The notes beneath the pieces are model-generated. The model was not told the DNA's origin. It saw only the letters and a list, made by a program, of their open reading frames with translations, and did no database searches. Shown here piece after piece: positions 6,318 to 13,107 of a stretch of 25,823 nucleotides of DNA. Where the stretch lies: positions 1 through 25,823 of the IMG/VR virus record IMGVR_UViG_3300028571_000100; one strand, 5' to 3'. How positions within the stretch are numbered: the first letter of the stretch is position 1; every line of letters starts with the position of its first letter. A program made the translations under genes and the position numbers. Source of the DNA: a virus.

Positions 6318-8221
6318 TAGAAAGTTCCTCCTGAGATTCCTGACCATACGGGAGCTGATGCACCCGCCGATGTTAACACCTGACCTGCTGTTCCAGCCGC
6401 AGTAAAGGCGTAAGCTGTACCAGTTCCATAAGCCGCACCGCCTGCTGTAGCAGTTGCAGTTGTGTTTGTGCCACCGTTAGCGATTGCCACAATTCCCGTA
6501 ACATTAGATGCTGTACCAGTGGTGTTTTGATTGAGTGTTGGGACATCAGCCACTTGGATTGTGTTCATCACAACATTTGTGCCATCGCCACGCAAATACG
6601 ATCCGCTAGTGACTGCACCAGCAAAGGCATTCATTCCTAACTGAGCTGATGTTTGACCAGAGCCGCCATTAGCCAAAGCCAAGGTGCCAGCCAAAGTAAC
6701 CGCACCACCAGTTGCGCTAGAGGGGGTCAGACCCGTAGTACCTGCACTAAAAGTCGTCACACCACCAGCAGGGGCTGGTTGCCATGAGGCTGTTGTGCCG
6801 TTAGACGATAAAAGATAACCGTTAGCACCAATTCCCAAGCGGGTAGCGCTGTTAGTACCGTTACCAAGGATCAGGTCACCAGTTGTGGTGATGGGCGATA
6901 AAGCATTGAATGCGGCACCTGCTGTAGTCTGACCCGTTCCGCCATTAAGAATGGCTACAGTACCCGTGACGTTAGCCGAATTGCCAGAAATATTGCCAGT
7001 GACTTGTGAGCCGGGCAAGCTCAAGGCGCTTAAAGTTGTTAGTGTTGCGTTGGTTGTGGCTGTAATGTTAGCCGCGGTGCCTGTTGTGTTTTGGTTAAGC
7101 GTAGGAACATCGGCAACTTGTATGGTGTTCATCACCACATTCGTTCCGTTACCTCGTAAGTACGATCCACTTGTAACCGCGCCTGCAAAAGCATTTATTG
7201 CCGCTTGAGCTGTGGTTTGACCTGAGCCGCCGTTGGTAAGCGCCAAAGTCCCCGCCAAGGTAATGGCGCCTGTGGATGCTGTACTTGGCGTAAAACCAGT
7301 GGTTCCAGCGGTAAAGCTTGTAACACCACCAGCCGCACCGTTTGCCGCGGCAGTAATCTGACCTTGAGCATTAACAGTAATGTTGGCAGAGGTGTAGCTA
7401 CCAGCGGTCACCGTAGTGTTAGCAATAGAGATTGTGCCCGTTGAGGTGATTGGGCCTCCCGTGAGACCCGTACCCGTAGCAACAGAAGTTACGCCAGTAC
7501 CTGTGACGATTGCACCCCAAGCGTTGTTGGCATAGCCCTCAAAGGTTCCTGTTGAGGTGTTGTAGCGAAGCTCACCATTGTTTGGAATGGCTGGGCGCTC
7601 AGCGGTTGTACCAAACGGTAAGGTCACGCCCTCGACGCCGGGCAACTCTGGGTTGCTCGTAATAGCAAACGTAGGGTTACCAGAGGAGCCGTTTCCATTG
7701 GTTATGGTGATCTGGTTTGCCGTACCCAAAAGGTCACGACCAGACACAGTCGTACCACCACCTGTCATGGCAAGCATACCTGTGCCAGACAAGCCAGCCA
7801 CAGAAGCCGCAACACCACTCAGCGCAAATGTTGGGTTACCTGATACGCCATTGCCATCGGTAATGCTTAAACCGTTGCCAGAGGCTGTCAAAGTACGAGC
7901 TACTACTGCGCTACCAGATTTGGCAATAATCCCGTTAGACGCCGTTTCAAGGCTTCCTGAGACAGCGTTTAGGGTGATCTGTAAGGTAGATTGAGCACCA
8001 CCATCAACCAAACCAATACCAGTACCGCCAGACAGTGCGCGACTGTTGGCTAGTTGAGGGGTTTGGATAACAGTGAGGTACTGATAAGGTTGTGAAGGAG
8101 AAGCCGCAATAGCACCTGTCGTAGTTTGTACGGTTTGACCGTTCTGAACGATAGGAACGGACTCTGAACCAGTAATTGCACCAGCGGCAGGTAATTGTGT
8201 GATCGTTACTTGTGCGGACAT
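6317..8221 (-). CDS. Long repetitive tail fibre protein
   Basis: A 634-residue Gly/Thr/Ala/Asn-rich protein with almost no charged residues, typical of trimeric phage tail fibres. The N-terminus (SAQVTITQLPAAGAITGSES) has the ITQLP...DxxP-like opening seen in many fibre N-terminal domains. Repeats follow: NGNGxSGNPTFA occurs twice, NGG[ST]GQT[TS]A several times, and a block of about 85 residues occurs twice. A central GTTAERPAIPNNGELRYNT segment is a common fibre or spike linker module. The C-terminus is GTAGQVLTSAGASAPVWSGISG. No chaperone or lyase motif is visible. The ATG follows the previous stop by one base, with no clear ribosome site, so it is probably coupled. Confidence 0.88.
   Translation of the reverse strand: MSAQVTITQLPAAGAITGSESVPIVQNGQTVQTTTGAIAASPSQPYQYLTVIQTPQLANSRALSGGTGIGLVDGGAQSTLQITLNAVSGSLETASNGIIAKSGSAVVARTLTASGNGLSITDGNGVSGNPTFALSGVAASVAGLSGTGMLAMTGGGTTVSGRDLLGTANQITITNGNGSSGNPTFAITSNPELPGVEGVTLPFGTTAERPAIPNNGELRYNTSTGTFEGYANNAWGAIVTGTGVTSVATGTGLTGGPITSTGTISIANTTVTAGSYTSANITVNAQGQITAAANGAAGGVTSFTAGTTGFTPSTASTGAITLAGTLALTNGGSGQTTAQAAINAFAGAVTSGSYLRGNGTNVVMNTIQVADVPTLNQNTTGTAANITATTNATLTTLSALSLPGSQVTGNISGNSANVTGTVAILNGGTGQTTAGAAFNALSPITTTGDLILGNGTNSATRLGIGANGYLLSSNGTTASWQPAPAGGVTTFSAGTTGLTPSSATGGAVTLAGTLALANGGSGQTSAQLGMNAFAGAVTSGSYLRGDGTNVVMNTIQVADVPTLNQNTTGTASNVTGIVAIANGGTNTTATATAGGAAYGTGTAYAFTAAGTAGQVLTSAGASAPVWSGISGGTF
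6511..6766 (-). repeat. Tail fibre internal duplication, downstream copy
   Basis: Encodes the second copy of a block of about 85 residues (from VTTFSAGTTGL to NQNTTGTAS). It aligns with 7074-7330 with very high protein identity, but the DNA differs at many third positions. Confidence 0.8.
7074..7330 (-). repeat. Tail fibre internal duplication, upstream copy
   Basis: Encodes the first copy of the block (VTSFTAGTTGF to NQNTTGTAA). Both copies share GAVTSGSYLRG-[ND]-GTNVV and the following NTIQVADVPTLNQNTTGTA, while the bases differ mostly at synonymous positions. Confidence 0.8.
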
Positions 8222-8222
8222 A

Positions 8223-8570
8223 TTATGGGCTCAGTTGGTCTAGGTTACCGTTGTTCTCAGGATCCTGAGTATTACCTTCGGTCGAGATGATGAAGCTACC
8301 ACCAGTGATACCGTTTTGAGTTGTAACAATGTTGTTGTCATTGGCGGCAACGCTCACGTCAGGACGCGGGAATCTGATCGTTATTCTCTCAGTTTTTCGG
8401 GCTGGAAGTCTATAGGGATCTTTCTCATCTGCACAATTTTGCCCACAGACTTGGAGACCGGGGAAGTTCGGGTCAGGTCTCATCTCAGCGTGGGGTCTTT
8501 TAAACCTGCACCGATCACAAATTGCAATCGATAAGGTCGCCATTCCACGAGTATCAAGAAACATCGGCAT
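8223..8570 (-). CDS. Small zinc-ribbon-like protein
   Basis: From ATG 8570 the protein is 115 residues. It carries two cysteine pairs, C18-x2-C21 and C42-x3-C46, spaced like a zinc ribbon or treble-clef knuckle, within ICDRCRFKRP and VCGQNC. A DPYRLPARKTERITIRFPRP segment follows, and the C-terminal third is Asn/Gly/Thr-rich and probably disordered. I recall the same CDRCRFK...DEKDPYRLP signature in other phage genomes, where the function is unknown. The start overlaps the stop of the homing endonuclease (TAATG) with GAGGTGG just before it; the 8579 start would overlap more. It could be a virion assembly factor or a nucleic-acid-binding protein. Confidence 0.8.
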   Translation of the reverse strand: MPMFLDTRGMATLSIAICDRCRFKRPHAEMRPDPNFPGLQVCGQNCADEKDPYRLPARKTERITIRFPRPDVSVAANDNNIVTTQNGITGGSFIISTEGNTQDPENNGNLDQLSP

Positions 8571-9205
8571 TAGATCCACCTCGCTTCGGTGATGTGTCGA
8601 TACTTGCCATTGTGCCGCACATCTTGGTTATTTAACCAGCGGTACAAAGTGCCGTGACGCACACCTATGGAACGAGATGCCTCCATCATGGATGGATACT
8701 CAACGCCGTTGATGACGCATGGTCTCATTGGGTGGCAGTTCTTCAAAGACTCTACGTGCGCCTTTGACAGCTTTTTGCCAGACAAAGCGGCACTTATACG
8801 TGAGCGAACATCTGGCCTGCTCATAGCTTGCTTCAAAGCCACTTTTTGCTTTTCCCGAAGCTCTGGCGTTGCCATAGGATTACGGTCGCGCATCATTTGA
8901 GCTTTAAAAGTTTTATGAGCTTCGGTATGCCGAAAGCCAGTAGAACCCATACCGCCGTTTGCAATGTTGACCAACTTATGGCCCATATCACGGAATGTGT
9001 CAATCAATGCAATCTCGTGGTCAAACGCCTCTTGCTCAGTGTTCCACTTGGCAAGCACCAAGACTGAAAAACCACCATGCTTTTCAACGGTACGCTTCCA
9101 CACAACATTACGCCCGTTTGAACTGTGAGCGCGTTTGGACGATCCTTTACCTATGTAAAAGATTGAACCATCAGGCTTGCAGTGAGCGTATGTTAAAAAC
9201 TGCAT
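8570..9205 (-). CDS. GIY-YIG homing endonuclease, free-standing
   Basis: A 211-residue protein. Residues 5-80 form a GIY-YIG nuclease domain: a first-strand YAHCKPDG, then FYIGKG at 16-21 in place of YIG, the expected arginine R25 (SSKRAHS), and E64 (DHEIALI) as the likely metal-binding acid. The middle (about 92-150) has NUMOD3-like DNA-binding segments (HTEAHKTF, PELREKQKVALKQA, RSRISAALSGKKLS). The C-terminus (about 163-195) is a NUMOD1/IENR1-like helix-turn-helix (INGVEYPSMMEASRSIGV). Such enzymes cut genomes lacking the gene and spread by repair copying. It sits between the connector and zinc-ribbon genes, with AGGT before its ATG, and breaks the run of structural genes as a mobile insertion would. 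Confidence 0.93.
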   Translation of the reverse strand: MQFLTYAHCKPDGSIFYIGKGSSKRAHSSNGRNVVWKRTVEKHGGFSVLVLAKWNTEQEAFDHEIALIDTFRDMGHKLVNIANGGMGSTGFRHTEAHKTFKAQMMRDRNPMATPELREKQKVALKQAMSRPDVRSRISAALSGKKLSKAHVESLKNCHPMRPCVINGVEYPSMMEASRSIGVRHGTLYRWLNNQDVRHNGKYRHITEARWI

Positions 9206-9210
9206 ACTTT

Positions 9211-10281
9211 TTACCTAGTATATACAGAAATATTTGGTGCCAGATACAGGGGCGAGCGATCGCGCTCTTCTTGCTCAACCATGTTCAGGTACTTCTCAGC
9301 CTGACCTTCGAGGTATTGGATGCGCGTAAGATCGACCCCGGGCAACTCTAGCGCCATCCTATGCGACAACATCATCAGCGTCGCCTCGTACCACCGCGTT
9401 GGGATGTACAGCTCGTTTGTCAATGAACCTACGTCCATGATCTGTTTGCTGTACCACACCGTGATCTGCACAAACGGGTCACTAGGGACAGGCCACAAGT
9501 ACAGCGAGGGCAAAGGAATTGTGCGATCAAACCAAAATTGGAATGGTTGATTCGATGTGAAGTTCTTGTTTGGCAGGTTCGTGTAGTCGTCGCGGTTTAG
9601 GCGAGACATGGTGATCTCAGTGGAGTTGTTTCCAACGTAGAACTCACGCAAAGCCAAAGTCGTACCACCAGAGGCGCGTACGCGGTAGTACTGGACGGCT
9701 TGACCGGGGTTTATATCTGTCCAGATCCACTGGTTATCAGTCACAGCTACGGCGCCAAGGTTCTGTAGCGTCGTCCAAGTGCTGTTATCTGTCGAGTATT
9801 CGAGGGTCAGCGTCCATGTGGCGCTTCCACCACCTGCTATGTAGGGGAGGATGCCGATGGAGCCAGCATAAATCTCTTGGTTTGTTCCAAAGTTTGCTGA
9901 AATGTTCCCGTTTGCGCTTGTCTGTAAGCAGAACGTGTCTACGTCGTTGTCACCCACGTTTCCAACCGTACCACCCGCGGAGGATGTGTAGCTCGCACTA
10001 GGGCGGTTCATGGTGCGATAGAGCACGTTTAGAGCGTCGTTTGCACCTGCGGGTAGGGTGTATATGTAATTGTTCGGAGAAACGCCCAAAACCTGCTTAT
10101 CGATGGCAAAGTACTGTATGCCAATGTTGATCAGGTTCTGTAAAAGAAAGCTCAAAGACTGACGAGCGGACACAAGTTGCTCAGAGGTCAACTCTTCGGC
10201 TAATTTGCCTGCACGTCTCGCACCATGATCGATCAAGGTTTGTACGTTAACTGTCTGACCGTATGTATCTGAGTACGCCAT
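9211..10281 (-). CDS. Head-tail connector (P22 gp4-like) with carbohydrate-binding-like insert
   Basis: The first 65 residues (TLIDHGARRAGKLAEE, then SARQSLSFLLQNLINIG) match the helical start of P22 gp4-type tail accessory factors that bind the portal and extend the head-tail channel. The last part (about 219-356: SRLNRDDYTNLPNK, PSLYLWPVP, WYEATLMMLSHRMALE) has the same family's strand-plus-helix core. Between them, at about 95-218, lies a beta-rich segment (NISANFG, WTLTLEYSTDNSTWTTL, QYYRVRAS) that resembles a discoidin/F5-8C-type jelly roll. The protein is about twice the length of P22 gp4 (166 residues), and the insert explains most of this. AGAGGAA precedes the ATG. Confidence 0.85.
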   Translation of the reverse strand: MAYSDTYGQTVNVQTLIDHGARRAGKLAEELTSEQLVSARQSLSFLLQNLINIGIQYFAIDKQVLGVSPNNYIYTLPAGANDALNVLYRTMNRPSASYTSSAGGTVGNVGDNDVDTFCLQTSANGNISANFGTNQEIYAGSIGILPYIAGGGSATWTLTLEYSTDNSTWTTLQNLGAVAVTDNQWIWTDINPGQAVQYYRVRASGGTTLALREFYVGNNSTEITMSRLNRDDYTNLPNKNFTSNQPFQFWFDRTIPLPSLYLWPVPSDPFVQITVWYSKQIMDVGSLTNELYIPTRWYEATLMMLSHRMALELPGVDLTRIQYLEGQAEKYLNMVEQEERDRSPLYLAPNISVYTR

Positions 10282-10293
10282 TTGTGTTTCCTC

Positions 10294-10545
10294 TTACCAG
10301 CCGGGGCAGTTCCACCGTTGCATCGATGCGCGTGATCGACTGCCCTTTTCGCTCTTTTCTGCTACTGCCCCCATTCTCGCGCAAAACGCATCTCTACGCG
10401 AGCCCCCTTGGGGTTGTGGAGCCTTTAAATTTGAACCAGTCTCGCGGTTGTACTTGGCACGACCTTTAGCCGTAAGTCCTGCACCCTGTTTGGCAGGGAG
10501 CTTCTCACCACGACCAATTGCAAGACTTACGTTCTTTTTGCTCAT
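10294..10545 (-). CDS. Small basic conserved phage protein (DUF6321-like)
   Basis: 83 residues, strongly basic. It carries GLTAKGRAKYNRETGSNLKAP, then RRDAFCARMG, and ends RWNCPGW. I recognise the G-L-x-x-K-G-R-x-x-[YF]-N-x-x-x-G-S-x-L-K-A-P ... R-x-x-F-C-A-R-M ... [RK]-W-x-C signature as a small protein family common in marine and freshwater phages, annotated as a domain of unknown function; I believe this is DUF6321. Its start overlaps the stop of the previous gene (ATGA at 10542-10545). The conserved cysteines and basic charge could suit nucleic acid or virion binding, but no role is established to my knowledge. Confidence 0.85.
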   Translation of the reverse strand: MSKKNVSLAIGRGEKLPAKQGAGLTAKGRAKYNRETGSNLKAPQPQGGSRRDAFCARMGAVAEKSEKGSRSRASMQRWNCPGW

Positions 10546-10850
10546 TTTACTTTGGCTGTTCTGGCGGATTGCTTGAAGGCTTGAGCCGTTGGCGCACCTT
10601 TGCTACCCACTCGGCGCATCTTTTCCCCAGATCCTTCAGCGATTCTTTCACGTTTTGCATTGATATTTTCATACAAGCCGCCGCCTTTCATTTTCTTAGT
10701 TGTAAAAACTTTATCAACTATTTCCATCCGTTGGGGTTTAGTCGTTACGTCATTGATAATTTTCAGACGCTCCGATTTATCCTTCTTGGCAAACGCAGGG
10801 TTATGTGCGATGGACGCCATAGAACTGTGTTGGGATGATTTGCTTGACAT
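10542..10850 (-). CDS. Small basic conserved phage protein, GLYENINAKRERI type
   Basis: From ATG 10850 the protein has 102 residues and is strongly basic. The C-terminal half carries GGGLYENINAKRERI, GSGEKMR, GSKGAPTAQAFKQSAR. I recognise this as a widespread small phage protein, often found beside the DUF6321-like gene as here, with no function I know of. The frame could start at TTG 10856 but ATG 10850 is preferred. The stop of the upstream gene lies two bases before the ATG, and the last bases overlap the next start (ATGA), so these three genes look like one translational unit. Both small basic proteins sit in the connector region and may be virion components (inference). Confidence 0.85.
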   Translation of the reverse strand: MSSKSSQHSSMASIAHNPAFAKKDKSERLKIINDVTTKPQRMEIVDKVFTTKKMKGGGLYENINAKRERIAEGSGEKMRRVGSKGAPTAQAFKQSARTAKVK

Positions 10851-10852
10851 GA

Positions 10853-11257
10853 TCAACCGTAAGATTTAACCATCTCAAGGACGATGGTGTAGAAGTCACC
10901 ATTAGAAGCATCAGCGGTGCTAAACAATACATCACCAGTCACGCCAGTACCTGCGTTGTTAGTCAAACCGCCAAACTTCTCAAAATCCATTGTGTATGTA
11001 GAATTTTGTGGCACACACCAGCAAAATACATCTGTTGTTGCATCCCAGTAAATCTGCACTTCCAAGCCATGCGTTGAGGCATGAATCTTTGTAATTGTGA
11101 CCCCATCACACGCTTTACCAGAAGCGCTTGATGTCAAAGTAGATACATCTACCTTTAAAACTTTACTTTCACCAGTACCGTCAGAGAGGTTTGTGAATTT
11201 CATGATTGCCATCCGCTCACCATCTAAGAGCGTTTGACTTGCGACTGCATCAGCCAT
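10853..11257 (-). CDS. Conserved virion structural protein, 134 residues
   Basis: I place the start at MADAVASQTLLDGERMAIMK (11257), with GGAG six bases upstream; a frame start at 11269 lacks this. The protein has a beta-rich pattern, with ITKIHASTHGLEVQIYWDAT in the middle, FEKFGGLTNNAGTGVTGDV, and a C-terminal strand DFYTIVLEMVK. I recognise the THG-x-x-V-x-x-x-WDATTD ... FGGL-x-NNAG-x-GVTG signature as a common phage virion protein, found near connector genes. Its exact site in the particle is not known to me. It is the first gene after the 11272-11295 hairpin, so it may depend on read-through or a local promoter that I could not identify. Confidence 0.85.
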   Translation of the reverse strand: MADAVASQTLLDGERMAIMKFTNLSDGTGESKVLKVDVSTLTSSASGKACDGVTITKIHASTHGLEVQIYWDATTDVFCWCVPQNSTYTMDFEKFGGLTNNAGTGVTGDVLFSTADASNGDFYTIVLEMVKSYG

Positions 11258-11271
11258 ATTTATCTCCAATT

Positions 11272-11295
11272 AAAAAGCAGGGGCCGAAGCCCCCA
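11272..11295 (-). terminator. Rho-independent terminator with UUCG loop
   Basis: On the minus strand a GGGGC stem, TTCG loop and GCCCC stem (11280-11293) are followed by TG-C-TTTTT. It lies just after the stop of the Lys/Gly-rich gene. The C(UUCG)G tetraloop and T-run are strong terminator features. Confidence 0.8.
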
Positions 11296-11302
11296 CTTAG
11301 GT

Positions 11303-12367
11303 TCAGCACTTTACTGATCCACCACGTTTCTTTGCAGGGGTTACTGTCACGGACTTCTCAGTCTTGGTGACAGAGCCAGAAGGCTTTTCCTTGCTAGTAA
11401 ACAGGCTCTTCGCACCCTCATACAGCTTGCTTGGAATGTTACGGATGGCTTTTGCCATGTCCATCTCACTCTCAGATGGGCCAATCGATTTGTCGTAAGC
11501 GCCTTTGGATAGGTCAGTTACTTTCCCGCCATCTTGATACTTCAGGTTGCTCTGGGCTTTCGCTTGCTTCATCGCTGTTGCGTTCTCAGCCTTGAAGGCA
11601 GATTGCTCTTTCTTCTGTGCTGGTGTCACACTGCCACCCTTTTTAAAGGTGCCAGATTGACGATCATTGCTGACAGGAACAGATGGTTTCTTTGCTGGGT
11701 ATGCTACGGCGTGACCGCTGTTATTAACAGCTCCCCCCGTAGCGTAGTGCTTTTTTGTTGCACCGCCTTTTTTGTAACCACCGCCATTACCTAACTTCAC
11801 CTCGCCTGTGGGGGCGCTGTTGTTGTCAGGATGAGCTGTGTCCATCTTCGTGTTGCGATATGCGCCGCCTTGACCTTCGGTGTTGATGATGCCGCTCTTA
11901 GCAATAGCACCACCCTTTTTGTAGCCGCCTTGACCGTTTACAACACCACCTGTGGCGTAGTTACCGGGCTTGGTTGACTTCAAAACGCCACCAGTAGCGC
12001 AAGCCATGCCACCAGACTTCAGACCTTTATGTCCCTTGCTGGCAGGCTTGGACTCGTGAGACTTCAGCTCTTTTTCAAGACCCTTCATCTTCGACATCTC
12101 AGCCTTGTGCGTAGCCTTAGACTCGCCACCTTCTTTCATGCCGCCTTGCATACCCTTCATGCCCATCATAGCCGCACGACGTGCCGCCATAGTAGGACGC
12201 TTAGGACGAGCAACGGGCATCATGCCACCGCGAGCAGGCATTGAAGATGCCATAGGAGCATCCATCATGCCGCCCATAGCCTTCTTCACAGATCCGCCTT
12301 TTTTGAGCTTTAACTCAACTGTAGGCTCTGTGGTCATCATTTTGACCATTGGTTTAAATTGACCCAT
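11303..12367 (-). CDS. Lys/Gly-rich low-complexity basic protein with KKGG repeats
   Basis: A 354-residue, extremely basic protein with little hydrophobic core, so largely disordered. KKGG[SA][VIT] occurs at about residues 22, 150, 199 and 242, with DGGKV at 279 and KRGGSV at 347, four residues from the end. YATGG[VA]V occurs at about 137 and 208, and a Met/Ala/Gly-rich stretch covers 30-80. The N-terminus MGQFKPMVKMMTTEPTVELK and similar repeats are familiar from freshwater phage contigs, but I know no function. A DNA- or RNA-condensing internal virion protein is plausible because of the charge, its number of Lys-Gly motifs and its place beside the capsid genes. AAGGAG precedes the ATG and a terminator follows the stop. 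Confidence 0.85.
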   Translation of the reverse strand: MGQFKPMVKMMTTEPTVELKLKKGGSVKKAMGGMMDAPMASSMPARGGMMPVARPKRPTMAARRAAMMGMKGMQGGMKEGGESKATHKAEMSKMKGLEKELKSHESKPASKGHKGLKSGGMACATGGVLKSTKPGNYATGGVVNGQGGYKKGGAIAKSGIINTEGQGGAYRNTKMDTAHPDNNSAPTGEVKLGNGGGYKKGGATKKHYATGGAVNNSGHAVAYPAKKPSVPVSNDRQSGTFKKGGSVTPAQKKEQSAFKAENATAMKQAKAQSNLKYQDGGKVTDLSKGAYDKSIGPSESEMDMAKAIRNIPSKLYEGAKSLFTSKEKPSGSVTKTEKSVTVTPAKKRGGSVKC

Positions 12368-12369
12368 GA

Positions 12370-13062
12370 TTAACGCTCCTTCGCAACAAAGACGTAATCT
12401 ACAGTCATTGTCTTTGCAACGGCTTCACCATTTTGAAGAGCAATTGACACAGTCATATCTTCGTCGTCAGGCAAGTTGGTGGTCACAGAAGTGCCCTTCA
12501 CAACGCCATTTACGGAGTATTGAATGCTTGATGCGCCATCATAGTAAAAACCAAGACTAATGAAAGTGTCGTTAGCCATAGTAGCCACGCTAGAGGTCGT
12601 AGTTGCTGTGTTGTTCTTCTCGACCAACAGACTTACCGAAGTAGAGCCGTCTGCCTTAATAAAAAACACACCATCCGATACGTCAAGCGGGGTTGCATCG
12701 GTAATTTGAAGACCAATAACCACATCAGATTGAGTTGCGTCGCTAACTTTGAAGCGAGCCTCAAAGAAAAGCTCTTTGCCTGAAGCAAAGCGATATGACT
12801 CACCTACTTTTTGCAAAGCAACAAGATCGTCATCTGCGGCGGTGTTGGTGATCAAAAGTAAACCACCATCGCCGTCTGTCAAAGCCTGAGTAGCACCAGC
12901 CTGAGTCTCAGTTACAGTCCAGTTTCCAGCTACGTAGTAGTCGAAATCTTCAAAGTAAGTGTGAAACTTTGTTGGTGCTGGCATTGCCAGATCAGCAAAC
13001 GGTGAATCTTCCCCGACGTTTGTCACGCCATTGGGGAAACGGGTTACCAATAAATTTGCCAT
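12370..13062 (-). CDS. Beta-sandwich (LamG/ConA-like) virion protein
   Basis: A 230-residue protein. After a short leader (NLLVTRFPNGVTNV) it has an alternating-strand pattern over about residues 35-225 typical of a concanavalin A/LamG jelly roll: FEDFDYYVAGNWTVTETQAG, then KELFFEARFKVSD, VVIGLQITD, DGVFFIKADGSTSVSLLVEK, FISLGFYYDGASSIQYSVNG, MTVDYVFVAKE. The EARFKVSD...GFFI...SLxV order is that of LamG-like domains in phage decoration or fibre proteins. AAGGAG directly after the capsid-gene hairpin gives its ribosome site. Likely a capsid surface or decoration protein, given that it follows the major capsid gene; carbohydrate binding is possible but unproved. Confidence 0.82.
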   Translation of the reverse strand: MANLLVTRFPNGVTNVGEDSPFADLAMPAPTKFHTYFEDFDYYVAGNWTVTETQAGATQALTDGDGGLLLITNTAADDDLVALQKVGESYRFASGKELFFEARFKVSDATQSDVVIGLQITDATPLDVSDGVFFIKADGSTSVSLLVEKNNTATTTSSVATMANDTFISLGFYYDGASSIQYSVNGVVKGTSVTTNLPDDEDMTVSIALQNGEAVAKTMTVDYVFVAKER

Positions 13063-13075
13063 TGTCTTTTCTCCT

Positions 13076-13100
13076 TAAAGCGCAGGGGGCGAACCCCCCA
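13076..13100 (-). terminator. UUCG hairpin after the capsid gene, weak terminator or attenuator
   Basis: On the minus strand GGGGG-TTCG-CCCCC (13085-13098) follows the capsid stop codon, but the run after it is TGCGCTTTAAG, without a good T-tract. The flanks AACC-AAGTGGGGG resemble those of the 11272-11295 hairpin. It could attenuate transcription or protect the capsid mRNA 3' end. Confidence 0.6.
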
Positions 13101-13107
13101 CTTGGTT

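Noticed and set aside
7578-7994. Plus-strand open frame of 138 codons
   Set aside because: Antisense to the repetitive tail fibre; repetitive Thr/Gly codons produce open antisense frames. No ribosome site or neighbour supports it.
2426-8221. Diversity-generating retroelement in the tail region
   Set aside because: Repetitive adhesins invite this, but no reverse transcriptase and no template/variable pair with adenine-biased substitutions is visible.
9217-9222. -10-like TATACT before the homing endonuclease
   Set aside because: No acceptable -35 at the right distance; AT-rich codons at the end of the connector gene explain it.
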